DNA from: Chara braunii | Taxonomy: Eukaryota; Streptophyta; Charophyceae; Charales; Characeae | NCBI GenBank assembly: GCA_003427395.1 | Contig: BFEA01000079.1 | Coordinates: 2,343,455-2,391,876 of the forward strand | Reading direction: 5' to 3' | Length of the DNA: 48,422 nucleotides | Shown: positions 10,047 through 20,281 of the stretch, in pieces | Layout: each line of letters starts with the position of its first letter | Numbering within the stretch: the stretch's first letter is position 1 | The notes under the pieces: generated by a model | Told to the model about the DNA's origin: nothing | Seen by the model: the letters and a program-made list of their open reading frames with translations, nothing else | Databases searched by the model: none | Made by a program: the position numbers and the translations under genes

Positions 10047-10541
10047 GCACGGGTAATTGCCCGTGCTCGAAACCTTACATCGATTCGCCATAGCGACCTT
10101 CCTCCTTTCCCGGTCGCCGACGACTACGGGCGTTACTGCGATGCGGATGTACGGCGGGCGCTATTGCAGACCAATCGGATTCACTTCTACAACCCGTCTC
10201 AGGTGTGTCATATAGGGGGAGTTGGGCTCGTGTTGATTGATCGGCTTGCTTCCCCCTCATTGATCTTGCCATACGCTGATCTGACTATGCTTCCCTGGTC
10301 TGCAGTGCATGCCACGTGGAAGCCCCATGTTAACTGTTGTTGGTGCCGGCTCGGGAACTCGTGTTCCTGGCAGAGGTTGGTGCTGGGGTACGAGGGGTCC
10401 ATTCGGTTCCTGGATCTCTCCCGCAACATGGGACCTCTTGCAGTGAACTTCTGGACTTGGGTACCTCCGCTCCCACCCCCGTTTTATGACGAGGATTCCG
10501 ACCGATCTGACGGGCCTCATTGTCCCGATTTGGATGCGTAA
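10047..10541 (+). other. Unrecognised open frame of 165 codons
   Basis: The frame is open from a stop at 10044-10046 to the TAA ending at 10541. Its composition is protein-like: aromatic and charged residues are mixed, with PPFPVADDYGRYCDADVRR near the start, a WKPHVNCCWCR cluster in the middle and FYDEDSDRSDG near the end. No ATG lies in its first 60 codons, so it would have to be an internal or terminal exon or a transposon remnant. I do not recognise a family. The opposite strand is also open over part of it, as expected for this GC content. Confidence 0.25.
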
Positions 10542-10559
10542 AGTTTCCCTTTTCTCCTT

Positions 10560-12807
10560 GGCCCCCACGGAAAGGCCGGCGTGAACCTGACCTTGAGTAG
10601 GCGCTAGATTAGTTTCTTTTTGCGGACCTTTTGCATTCAATTTTCAAGTAGGATTGAGTTTGCACATTTGTCCCTAAGTGTAGCAGTAGGGTTTTGCGGA
10701 TGTCCTGCCCCTCTCCGTCATCTAAATTTTGCAATTTTGAAATTGTCCCTGTTGGCCGGTGTTTCCCGGAAGACCCTCAGATCTGATGCGAGAACCCCAG
10801 TTTCGCCCTGGCGGTTCAAACCCCCACCCAAATCCTCGTCCACGCCCCATTTACTCTGATCGGTGATCCCACGGGTACGGGACGCTGCACGGGGTGTGAG
10901 ATTGCAAGAGATAACAAAGTTCTATTTCTTTTGGAAAAACAATTACGTCACTGAACAAAAGCTCAACAAACATAACAAGTTGGTCCAGTTGCACCCCTGG
11001 TTTGTGAGAGGTTGAAAGTTGAAATGATAATGTAGTAGAGTCACTAGAGTGATAATAAATTTGTATATATATATTTTTTTTAACAATAAGCTCAGTGAAC
11101 GAAAGTTTAACAAACATATCAAGCAAAGGGTGGAGGAAAATGCAACGGTTAACTTTTTGAGCCTTCGATGCTGTTTTGATTTGAAGTAGGAGGAGGGAAG
11201 TGAAGGGGTGTCAAGATGTAAGATAAGCAGGTGGAGAAGTTGGCAAAGACATCCATGGATAGAATAGGCACGGGCAACATACCGCAAAGGCTGGCCTTTG
11301 CTTGATGATGAAGCAGTCATTTAGTGACCCGTTTTGATCTGATGAACTTGGAGAGGAAAGATCAATTGGTCCTGACAAATTTGGAGTTTGTAGACCCTGT
11401 ACGTCTATCGCAACTGCCACCGGAAGAGACATTCCGGAGGATATGCCAGTGTGCATATTTGCAGAAAGAAACCGGACCCCTGAGATGCCCCATCATGATG
11501 AAGGGAGGAGAATTGGAAAAAGAACACAAAGCACAATAGCACAGAAGTAGAACAAGAGGGTATGATCTAAGTCAGTCCATAGGCATGAAATAGGTAAATA
11601 TACTAGGCAGACAAAAAAGCTGTAAAGAACCAAGTTCAAATTCCACACAGAAGGCAGTCTTCTTGAGGAATGCTACAAGGGGTGGGCATCTTGAGCCGGC
11701 AATGGGTGGAACCGATACCAGCGTTAGCGCTGGGGTATCGGCAACCCCCCGAACGTGGTCCGACACTTGAATCATCCAAGAAGCAAAGATTGCCTGTGAA
11801 TATGATCTCGAGAGCTTGAACGAGTCAATTACTTTTTTGTTTTTTATTTTATTTTTTCTATGTACGTCACTTAATCTCTACACTGAAACTTTGAGGTCAT
11901 AAGTATGTGGGAACGAGTGCAGAGCTCACTCTCATGCTACCCGTCTTTCGTTGAGGTAGGTAGATTAAATGCTTTTTCGATTGTCCTGGGGAAGTGTGGC
12001 ACCCGGAACAGGACTAGCCCTGAGCTCTGTGGTCCTAGTTAGTGGAACCACGGGGGCTCGTAGAGTTTTTTGGTATTTATGAAAGAGGAAGCGGACGCTT
12101 CCAATCAGACTGAGAAGTAGTGAGGAGAAGGTCTGTGAGTACAGCATGTTTGCACACACTCAACTTGGTTCTCTGTGAAATGTAAACCTCAGACTACATT
12201 GTGATTTGAATTTCAATCTCTCCGCACAGAACTAGTCCAAGGGTCATAGCTTTTGGCCATGTTAAAGTCCTAGCGTCCAGACTAAAAAGTCACATCCCCA
12301 ACCTCTGAAGAGGCGCTAGAAAGTCCTTGGGTCGGTACGCCTGGGGTCGAAGGTCAAACCGAGGCACCCAGGGCCTTTAAAGTCAAAACTAGGCCCTAGA
12401 AGGCTCAGTGCAACTTCCAGAAGTTTCCAAGGCCCCATGGGTCCAGGGACATACTAGCCACCAACAGATCCGGGCCACAGAGATCGTGGAATCTCAGTCC
12501 TTCGAGGAGGCAAAAGGAGGCAGGCCAGGCCGAGTCGACACTATATACGAACGACCTTTTTTTGTTTTAAAAACAACGGGGGACAGCCTGTTTCAGAGGA
12601 AGAGGGGTTGTCACGCAAACTTCTCCCTCTCTATTACGGTCCGTGGGAAGTTCTGGACGTGACTGATGATGATAAGTTCGGTCCTTCATAATAATTGCCG
12701 TGCCTCCTCATCTGTGCACGAGCCAGTCTTTCGCGCGTCAAAGCTGTTTATAGATTGTGAATTTGTGATGCTAAATCCTTCAAATATCGTGAGAACTGAT
12801 CCCTCGT
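10560..12807. other. No recognisable feature
   Basis: Mixed sequence containing AT-rich patches (11050-11090, 11830-11860). One short plus-strand frame (11324-11539, 71 codons) has a protein-like composition (LTNLEFVDPVRLSQLPPEETFRR is its core, written here only as a landmark in part: VDPVRLSQLPPEETF) but matches nothing I know. The stretch 12240-12430 is rich in GTCAAA-type motifs reminiscent of LTR sequence. Confidence 0.35.
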
Positions 12808-13339
12808 GCAATGGTCACCTCCGGGGATGCACAATAAGGCCATGCCGCTGCAAGAAGTGACCACGAAAAACATTTACAATTCGCTGATGGAACCAATCAA
12901 CATTTGTGAGGAGTTAAGGAACAGACGGGCCAAGAGGGACTGGCTTCCCGACGCTTCCCTTGGTCGGTGGACCCAGCGAAGATGGAACGAGCAACGAGCA
13001 GTGTGCTATATTAACAGCTTTGCCAGACCAGAAACAGCGAGGACTGTTGTGGCAAATTTACCATCTGGCAATCCCGACAGCACAATGGCTAGCTATTAAG
13101 AGTCAGCACCAGGATCAGCTATGTGCAGCAGGGTGTGGCCAAGCGGAGACTATCACTCACCTGTTTGTACGATGCCCGCAACTCCAGGCTTTTTGGACAT
13201 GGTGGGGCCGGGAAGTCACAGATAAGACGCCGCTGGAAGTCACTGAAGGGGATGACACAGCTATCCTACTGGGAGCGCTCATGAAAGTCGACAGGTCAGC
13301 CTTCAGAGACCTGCTATCTGCAGAGATGATTCGGGCAGC
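12808..13339 (+). pseudogene. LINE 3' domain, 5'-truncated and split by the gypsy element
   Basis: Distal part of an L1-type LINE ORF2 with a zinc-binding reverse-transcriptase-associated domain (CAAGCGQAETITHLFVRC is the metal-binding core). The left edge near 12808 is where similarity to the minus-strand LINE at 25910 begins, so this copy is 5'-truncated as LINEs often are. A frame change near 12985-13001 is explained by a short tandem duplication (ACGAGCA twice), absent from the copy at 25.7 kb. The frame runs into the LTR at 13340 and resumes at 21818. Confidence 0.8.
13336..13339. other. Target-site duplication CAGC, left copy
   Basis: CAGC directly precedes the TG of the left LTR and is repeated at 21814-21817 directly after the CA of the right LTR. 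Confidence 0.75.
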
Positions 13340-13454
13340 TGCAATAACCCATGCTGTATGCCTCGTGGAAAGTCTGAGGGCTCCCGGGCCGCACTCAGAC
13401 CCAGGCCGAAGGGGAAAAATGAACCCCACGTAAAGATTCAGGGCCTGACGAGAT

Positions 13455-13476
13455 ACAGTTGACTAAAGTCAACTGT
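13455..13476. promoter_or_regulatory. Palindrome with two W-box cores in the LTR
   Basis: Perfect inverted repeat: arms ACAGTTGACT and AGTCAACTGT separated by AA. Each arm holds TTGAC, the core of the WRKY-binding W-box. It is conserved in the right LTR (20762-20783) and, with one arm mismatch, in the antisense LTR fragment at 38255-38276. A regulatory role is inferred from conservation only. Confidence 0.45.
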
Positions 13477-13622
13477 CGGAGACCCAACAGTCAAAGTCAA
13501 AGTGTACCCAGCCCAGGCCGCCGGTCAGACGCACACACTTGTTTGTATGCAGGTACCTGGACAGCATCAGGTCCAAGGGGAAGTCTGCAACTGTACACAA
13601 TCCAGGCCCTCGGCTGTGAGTC

Positions 13623-13813
13623 AATCTGTACAACTGTGGGTGAGGGACCCGAGACCAGAAAACCTCGTCAAATGCTACAAAAGGACTGGTCTCCAGGAGG
13701 TCAACATTCAGTCTTGCNAATCTGTACAACTGTGGGTGAGGGACCCGAGACCAGAAAACCTCGTCAAATGCTACAAAAGGACTGGTCTCCAGGAGGTCAA
13801 CATTCAGTCTTGC
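13623..13813. repeat. 95-bp exact duplication around a single N (assembly artefact)
   Basis: 13623-13717 and 13719-13813 are identical over 95 bases and are separated only by the N at 13718. The right LTR has this sequence once. This is what an unmerged overlap between two contigs looks like. Confidence 0.85.
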
Positions 13814-13972
13814 TATGCTGCTTGGACGCTGGCTCGACTGTGACTGGACGCTGGCATTGACGCTGGCACGGTGCTGGCGAGACGCTGACTTGACGCTGGC
13901 TGTGCGCAGGCACTGTGGAAGACGACGCAGGTTGTGGCAGCATGCTGGCGCTTTCTGTTTTGTGCGCCAGGC

Positions 13973-14215
13973 ATTGCTGATGTGGCGCTGCCACCTGTCT
14001 ACATTGCTGATGTGGCGCTGCCACCTGTCTACCCTGCTGATGTGGCGCATGCCACTTGTCTGCATTTCTGATGTGGCGCATGCCATTGGTCTACATTGCT
14101 GATGTCGCGGTGCCACCTGCCTACATTGTGTTGCTGATGTGGCGCTGCCACCTGTCTTCATTGATGATGTGGCACATGCCACCTGTCTCTATATCTGACG
14201 TGGCATTGGCCACGC
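13973..14215 (+). repeat. Eight LTR subrepeats of about 30 bp with GTGGC/GCCAC arms
   Basis: Units follow the pattern ATTGCTGATGTGGCGC.TGCCACCTGTCTAC. Most units contain the short inverted repeat GTGGC-n3 to n4-GCCAC. The right LTR has seven units (21186-21405), so one unit was gained or lost since insertion. Confidence 0.8.
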
Positions 14216-14649
14216 TGTCTACATGAGGTGACTGGTTGCGAAAAGGAGGGAGATCGGGATCTGTGGAAGATTGGGATCGGGTACTCACCTGAGGTTGACG
14301 TCGCCACTATATTCTGCTGTTGTCTTCATGGTCTTCACGAGATAGGAGTGCCACGTGGCGCTGCTGTGTGATCAGGATTATCATACTTGTTATTGTATAT
14401 TGGTTGGTAATGTGGAGAGGGAAGAACCCCGGAGAAGAAGAGGGGATCGATTGGATTACGTTTGTGTAATCATTGTTCATCTCTTCCATCTTCTCCTCTG
14501 TCTATTCCCCCTCCACTCTCTTCGTCTAACGGTAACGAGATACTGTTTCAGATATCACTTCACGTTAACTGGAGACTTTGTGCAGGTCTGAGACTACTTC
14601 TTGTGCTTGATGTCTGATGAGTATCTGCTAAACTGGGTTCATTACAATT

Positions 14650-14661
14650 TGGTATCGGAGC
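14650..14661 (+). other. Primer-binding site for initiator tRNA-Met
   Basis: TGGTATCGGAGC lies three bases after the end of the left LTR. The usual plant site complementary to the 3' end of initiator tRNA-Met is TGGTATCAGAGC, so there is one mismatch. The identical 12-mer recurs at 36877-36888. Confidence 0.85.
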
Positions 14662-14695
14662 ATACTCCTCCATCGAAAACTGCTGTCAGGTGCTG

Positions 14696-15165
14696 ACGTG
14701 GCACCCAGGTAAGTGGGAGGTGCCACATGTGCATAACGAAACGCGTTTATTAACGCGCGCGGTCTATACCGCAAGTCTAGACATCGAGTACTGCACATGC
14801 GTGTAGGCTCCCTTGAAGATGATGACGTGGCTGCACTGAAGACTTCGAGATACCGGCGAGAGCTTCGTTGGCAACAGGCTGACGTGGCGCTTGTCAAGAG
14901 AGAGATCGGGACTGCTGATGTGGCCGGCTGCCTACGTGGAATGCTGATATGGCATTCTGGCAGGGCATGGTCTGGTGTGGCTTTTACCTGTGTTGCAATT
15001 GCAAGCTGTTGAAGCGCTGCATACTTAGAGCTGACGTGGCATACCAGTGTTGTGTGTGTTGCAGACATGCACTGCTGACGTGGCATCCCCCCCTCGTAAA
15101 CCTTTCAGTCCTTGACGCTGATGTGGCAGACCTGCTGCATTGACATGCCAGGGGTGACACGTGGC
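14696..15165 (+). promoter_or_regulatory. Cluster of ACGTGGC motifs in the element's leader
   Basis: ACGTGGC occurs at 14696, 14825, 14882, 15034, 15078 and 15159; two more are in the left LTR (14198 and 14353, the latter within CCACGTGGC). ACGTGGC is the core of the plant ABA-response element and overlaps the G-box bound by bZIP factors. Variants with TGATGTGGC lie between them. The stretch also shows TG-rich composition, and its frames give meaningless Cys-rich peptides. Confidence 0.4.
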
Positions 15166-15583
15166 ATGCATAATATGCTGCTGTGGAGGAACTGTTGAAT
15201 GTGCACTTGTTTGCCGGCAGACGGTACGGTTTCACGATTGCTGTAGTGACGAGTGCTGGCCTTGCATTGGTTGCATTGTTTCTGCAGATGGTACAGCCGA
15301 AAGAGGAAGGGAGCTAACCATTGATTGTGTCGTTGTGTTGGCTCACCTACTCCCCTGTTGGTTGTTTTGTGGTTGTTGTGCATACTCACAAGTGTGTTGT
15401 TGTCTTGATCACATTGGCCGTGGCTGCGGTACCTGTAAACTTGTTGTAGGACTTCATCACACATAGAACAGACAACAAAGTTAGATTAGGAAATTAATTA
15501 AGAACTTTCTATTTGTTTAATTTTCTCTTGCTATAGAATTTGCGTGTGCCGTGGAATTTATTTTTGTCTTTTAATTTTATTTA

Positions 15584-15919
15584 TTGTGCGGCATCTACAC
15601 GCTGGGAAAAATGAATTATCTCTGGAAATGTCTGCGTGCTTTTATCCTCACACAGTTCATACCGCTCTTCTTCTTTCCTATCCCTCTCACTGTCTACGCT
15701 GATGAAGAAGGGGGGGAAGTAAAGACCCGTGGTCAAATTGAGGCAAGAAGACAGACTCTGATTGGTTTTCTTTGCCAATTGCTCGGTGAGATACACGGTG
15801 CCGGTCCAGAAGCTGAACGACACGTTCACGGACAGCTCAATCTGCTTGGTGCACAAAAAGAGTTGCAGGCTGCAGAAACTGCCGTTCAGATGATTGAAAT
15901 CGGTAAGAGAGTGGAGTAG
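15584..15919 (+). pseudogene. Gag-like frame, N-terminal part
   Basis: About 110 codons. A hydrophobic stretch near residues 12-40 is followed by a polar, helix-prone region (EARRQTLIGFLCQLLGEI, then AERHVHGQLNLLGAQKELQAAE). It ends at a TAG at 15917-15919 and continues in the same style for another 30 codons. By position and composition it is the start of a gag polyprotein; no conserved domain is recognised. An AT-rich leader (15480-15580) precedes it. Confidence 0.4.
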
Positions 15920-16032
15920 CTCATAAAGCAAGGGCGAATGACCCTTGACCGGTATGTCGCCGAGGGTCTTGACAAGATGGAACAGGAAAGGAAGAAAAGG
16001 AGAAAGAAAAGAAAGTAGAACCACAACTGTCT

Positions 16033-16473
16033 GTGGAGATAGTGGAGGAGAATGTCAGACAATTAGAAAATACATTAAGGGAAGTAAGAAGAAAGATTGA
16101 AGAGTTCCGAAGAAGAGAGGAAAAAAAAAAACAGCAAGATAAAATGTTAGAAGAAATGCGAGAACGATTTCACTTTGAGGAAATTGAAACTGATCTTGCG
16201 TCTGTATTGCAATCTATCATGGCTTATCTTGTTCATCTCGAGAGGAAGATAAACTCTAATACTGTCTCATTAGATATTATGATGAGACTGATGAAAGGGA
16301 AGGACAAGGTGAGTATTGAGGAGGAGACGAAGGGGGAAGGAGACAGGAAGAAACCCCAAGAAAAACTCATGAAAGATGCAATGCGGACGGTGACGCCAAA
16401 CGAACCCGGAACCAAGAAGAAAGAATCTGAGAAACCAGCAGAGAAGAAAGAAGAAGCCACCATAAAGAAATAA
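16033..16473 (+). pseudogene. Gag-like frame, coiled-coil and charged linker
   Basis: Strongly charged coiled-coil region (VRQLENTLREVRRKIEEF and following Lys/Glu-rich heptads) followed by a Lys/Glu/Pro linker ending KKEEATIKK at the stop. It fits the region ahead of the retrotransposon gag domain. The reading frame is separated from the downstream gag domain by two stops. Confidence 0.5.
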
Positions 16474-16521
16474 GAACCGGTCAAAGAGGCAAAAAAACCG
16501 GAGGAGAAATAAAAGGTCAAA

Positions 16522-16930
16522 ATGAAACCGCCATTCACGTACAATAATAAGAAAGATGAAAACTTGTTGTTGTGGATAGATGAATATCCAGACTTATGCC
16601 GGGACCGCACTTGTCGAGCCCGAAAGTCAGGTCGCTTTCTCCACGTCTTGTCTAGGCGGAGTGGCCAAGGAATGGGTGTTGTCCGAAGCCAATGCCGCTG
16701 GCTTCGAAGATATTGGTGAGTGGGCTACGACACTGACATTGAGGCAGTTTCTCCAGAAAATTAAGGAGAGATTCCTCGATAAAACCACAACTGACAAAGC
16801 TTTCGTCGAACTTACCACGATAGGCCAGAAACGCTGGACTTCTGTTGATGCTTTGTCGCGTGAAGTTGATCGTCTTCTGCAGGTACTTGGAATGAACTTA
16901 CAGGACAACCAGGTCCTATACATGTATTAA
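16522..16930 (+). pseudogene. Gag (retrotransposon capsid-like) domain, frameshifted
   Basis: The first part (FTYNNKKDENLLLWIDEY) and the second (from about 16585: LGGVAKEWVLSEANAAG, then LTLRQFLQKIKERFLD) together look like a gypsy gag domain, but they are in different frames, so an indel lies near 16580. The frame stops at 16930 soon after the conserved-looking region VDALSREVDRLLQVLG. Confidence 0.65.
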
Positions 16931-17378
16931 CGCGCCTTGCCCGAGCCCATTCGTGGACAGCTCGTGGCAAAGTCAAAGTCTGGTAAGTACAATTATTGGC
17001 AGTTTCGAGATCTCGCTCTCCAACGAGAGCAAATGACAACTCAGGTAAAAGGTACGTATGCTTCGGTGGTGAAGTCATGACTTGTAGGTGGGTACGGTAA
17101 GCGGGTTCTTTAGCGACAAAAGCGCCAGGACCATATGCTCGTTGTCTTCGATGACGATACCGTAGAAAAAATTACTACTCGAAGAATCAGAGGGAGGAGG
17201 TGGTCCAGGCAGCAGCGAGTCCGGGAAGGGTGACGTAAGTGCTGTCATGGCCAACAAGGGAGGCCGGAGTCGGTGGAAAAAGAAGAGGAGGCCACACTCG
17301 TTTCTTGAGCATCTCGACATAGCATTCAGAAAGCCATGGGAGAAAATGAACATGACGCGTGAGGAATGACAGTCTAAG

Positions 17379-17945
17379 ATGGACAATCGCCAATGCCTCA
17401 AGTGTGGCACCGTGAGACGTGATAGCCTGGTGCCCACTTATCCGGAACCCAAAAGCGAGCAACCAGTAGGAGTAGCATCTTCTCCTACTGAGTCGAAGGG
17501 TTTTGACCAAAGTAAAGGTAAGGCGCCTACAACCCCTTCTAACCTTTCGACTCTCAAAACAGAGGATGACTCTTCTTCAGCCCATCGTCCAGAGCACCAA
17601 TTCACTGTCCTTTGCTCTGTCTCACTGGACGATTCCCTTGACGAACTCGACAATGAACTCATAGCACTTCGGAGTTCGTGGGCTAAGAAAGCGAAGACTA
17701 AGGGTGAATTAATGATCGCGGGTATTGAGATTGCGCACACGCGAGTAGGTGCACTGTTAGATCCAGGATGGACGCGGTCTTACATCTCAGAGAAGGCGAT
17801 TTGCAAATTGCATTTGGGAATGAAGGTAAAGGATTTACCTCGACCTATTACGTCTATGTTGGCTGATAAGAGAACGATCACTGTCTCTCAATACGTCGAT
17901 CGTGTCAAATGTTATTTCAGGACCAAGGAAGAATTTACCCTTTGA
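17379..17945 (+). pseudogene. Zinc-knuckle remnant and aspartic protease region
   Basis: Begins with CLKCG, half of a CCHC zinc knuckle whose second half (H and last C) is missing. A Ser/Thr-rich linker follows, then a retropepsin-like region. Where the family has the catalytic D-S/T-G triad this copy reads LLDPGW (Asp at 17760), so the triad is altered. The frame stops at 17945 with a shift; a short stretch just after it (MILGMDWQA at 17948-17974) is the usual end of the protease region in a second frame. Confidence 0.7.
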
Positions 17946-18121
17946 CATGATTCTGGGTATGGATTGGCAAGCAGTCGACCCAGAAGTCAAGTTCAAAGAG
18001 AAAATTGTCAAACTAAAGGACGAGAAGTCCGGAACTTGAGCGATAAAGTAATATCATAGGTTTGGCTCTGACTCTACTTTGTCTTTCTGCTATATGAGTT
18101 ACCCAGGTAGTAAAGAAGAAG

Positions 18122-18820
18122 TTGGATCAGAAGGTGATGATGGTGCTTGTCAAACGAGTCGGTAAGTGTTCCTCATCCTATCCACCTTCTATTGACAAAC
18201 TTCTCGACGGGTACAAGGACTTGCAGACTGAGCCGACGGGAATTACTGAGCGTACTATCAAGCACACAATTAAGATTATTCCCGGAAGCAAGATTCCCAA
18301 GGGTCCCATCTACAGAATGTCTCCCAGGGAACTTGAGGAACTTCGAAAATAGTTGCAAGAACTTACTGACAAAGGATGGATTCGCCCTAGCTCATCTCCT
18401 AATGGTGCCCTTGTCTTATTCGTGCCCAAAAAGGAAAGTGAAATCCGATTATGTATCGATTATCGAGGGCTGAACTTCGTCATTGTGAAAAACGCGGAAC
18501 CACTTCCGCACATTGACGACCTGTTGGACCAGTTGCAAGGCTGCAGGTACTTCAGTAAGATTGATCTTAAGCCAAGATACCACAAGATGGAGGTGGCTCC
18601 TAAAGATCAACACAAGACGGCTTTCCGAACCAGGTATGGGCACTACGAGTTTGTGGTTAAACATTTCGGTCTGACTAATGCACCTGCGACCTTCCAAAGG
18701 TCAATGAACGAGTTGTTTCGACAATGGCTTGATCAATTTGTAGTAGTCTATCTAGAAGAAATTCTAGTGTACAGTAAGACACTAAAAGATCACAAGAAAC
18801 ATCTACGAATGGTTTTGTAG
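18122..18820 (+). pseudogene. Reverse transcriptase domain with in-frame stops
   Basis: Contains the hallmark blocks of Ty3/gypsy reverse transcriptase: [67 protein letters not shown] and [14 protein letters not shown] interrupts the frame at 18350-18352 and again at 18818-18820. At the catalytic site the usual YLDD reads YLEE (18749-18760), removing both metal-binding aspartates of that block. The enzyme is therefore inactive as encoded. Confidence 0.9.
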
Positions 18821-19720
18821 AAGTTGCGCGAGGGCAGCTTCAAATTGAACCCCAAAAAGTATGAATTCGCTAAGCCTGAGGTACTTTACTTAGGGCACAT
18901 AGTGAATGAGGAAGGATTAAGGCCAAAGGAAAAGAAGATTACAACAATTCAAGATTGGCCCCAGCCTAAGATTATAACGGAATTGAGATCTTTTCTATGA
19001 CGTGCTAGCTACTATAGGAAGTTTGCCAGAAACTTCTCTTTGATAGCTACGCCTATGAGAAGACTACTAAAGAAAGAAAAACCTTGGTTGTGGGACAAGG
19101 ATTGTGAGTCGTCATTTCGAAAGTTGAAACATCTACTGACTCACTACCCTGTCTTAAAAATTGTTGACCCTCCTCTCCCTTTCATCGTCACGACTGACAC
19201 AAGTCAGTATGGAATTGGGTCTGTGCTACTACAGGTTAACGGTAAGGGATATAAACCTATTGAGTCTATGTCTAGGAGACTATCGTTAGAGAAAGTAGCT
19301 AACTCCACCTATGAAAGGGAATTATATGCCTTAGTTGCTGCACTGGACACCTGGAAACACTACTTGTTACGAAGGCACTTTACTGTCTATTCTGATCACT
19401 CTTCTTTCAAGTAGATCAAGACTCAGCCTAGACTCTCTGATAAACTGGTAAGATGGTCCGCTTTCATTGATACCTTTGACTTTGAGTTGAAAACAATCAA
19501 AGTTAAGTCTAACGTGGTTGCGGATGCTTTGTCCAGACGCGCAAACTTCTTTGGAACTATAGTCTCCTACCTCGATATCGGGAACGAACTGAAAGAACAG
19601 ATCCGGAAGGGTTATGGGAGTGATCTTATTTGGAGTCCTATCATTGAGACTCTACGAAAGAACCCTGAGCTATTCACAGAATATCGAATGACTGATGGCT
19701 TAACTCTTCTTTCTGGATAA
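18821..19720 (+). pseudogene. Reverse transcriptase thumb and RNase H domain
   Basis: Same frame as the reverse transcriptase. The thumb region (NPKKYEFAKPEVLYLGHIV) is followed by a TGA at about 18998, then the connection and RNase H (VTTDTSQYGIGSVLLQ, STYERELYALVAAL, FTVYSDH). A TAG interrupts at 19412-19414. It ends with the tether VVADALSRR, standard for this family, before another stop at 19718-19720. Confidence 0.88.
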
Positions 19721-19733
19721 AACCGAAGAAAGA

Positions 19734-20281
19734 TTGGGTGTTCCTTACCAAGAACCAATCAAAAGCTTAATCATTGGGGAATGCCATGATGTCGAAGGTC
19801 ACTTTGGTTTTAAGAAGACGTATGCTGATTTGCGCGAACGTTTTGAATGGAAAGGAATGAAGGAAGATGTACTAACCTATGTGCGGACTTGTCTTGTTCG
19901 TCAAAGGAACAAACCCTCACATGAGAATCCGATGGGACTACTGAGGCCGCTGCCTATTCCAAGTGAGTCAGGTGAGTCTATTTCCATTGACTTTATGAGT
20001 CTCACTAAGAGTCCAAATTGCAACAATCAGGTAATGGTCATCGTAGATAGATTCTCAAAGTATGCTATATTCATTCTTTGCCTTTGGAAGCTAGAACCGA
20101 ACTGGTCATCCACAAATTTCAGATGCGATGGGTTTTTGAGTATGGATTCCCGAAAACCATCGTCTCTAACAGAGATGTTCGGTTCACTAGTCTACAATGG
20201 CAGAAGTTGATGGACGTCTATGGGACCATGTTGACCATGTCGTTAGGCAAACATCCTGAAACGAATGGCCAAACTGAGCAA
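19734..20281 (+). pseudogene. Integrase: zinc-binding domain and core, frameshifted
   Basis: The HHCC domain shows HDVEGHFG and the first cysteine in TCLVRQ, but the final cysteine is replaced by arginine. The core's first Asp is in SISIDFMSL; the frame then breaks near 20080. In a second frame the second Asp (SNRDVRF) and the Glu (NGQTEQ) follow. Spacing between the first and second Asp is shorter than usual, so material is missing there too. Inactive as encoded. Confidence 0.85.

Larger units (their letters stand above)
13340..14646 (+). repeat. Left (5') LTR
   Basis: Starts TGCAATAACCC and ends TTCATTACA. It is 1307 bp as assembled, of which 96 bp (95-bp duplicate plus N) appear artefactual. 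It contains the inverted repeat at 13455-13476, eight GTGGC...GCCAC subrepeats at 13973-14215 and a G-box at 14351-14359. It is very similar to the right LTR apart from one extra subrepeat and scattered substitutions, so the insertion is fairly young compared with the decay of the coding region. Confidence 0.88.

Noticed and set aside
13469-14182. Long antisense open frame through the left LTR
   Set aside because: Caused by the roughly 30-bp subrepeats and includes the assembly duplication; it recurs in the right LTR without coding features.
15161-15466. Cys-rich open frame that resembles a small secreted peptide
   Set aside because: It lies in the TG-rich leader of the gypsy element, and TGT/TGC codons follow from composition; spacing of cysteines is irregular.
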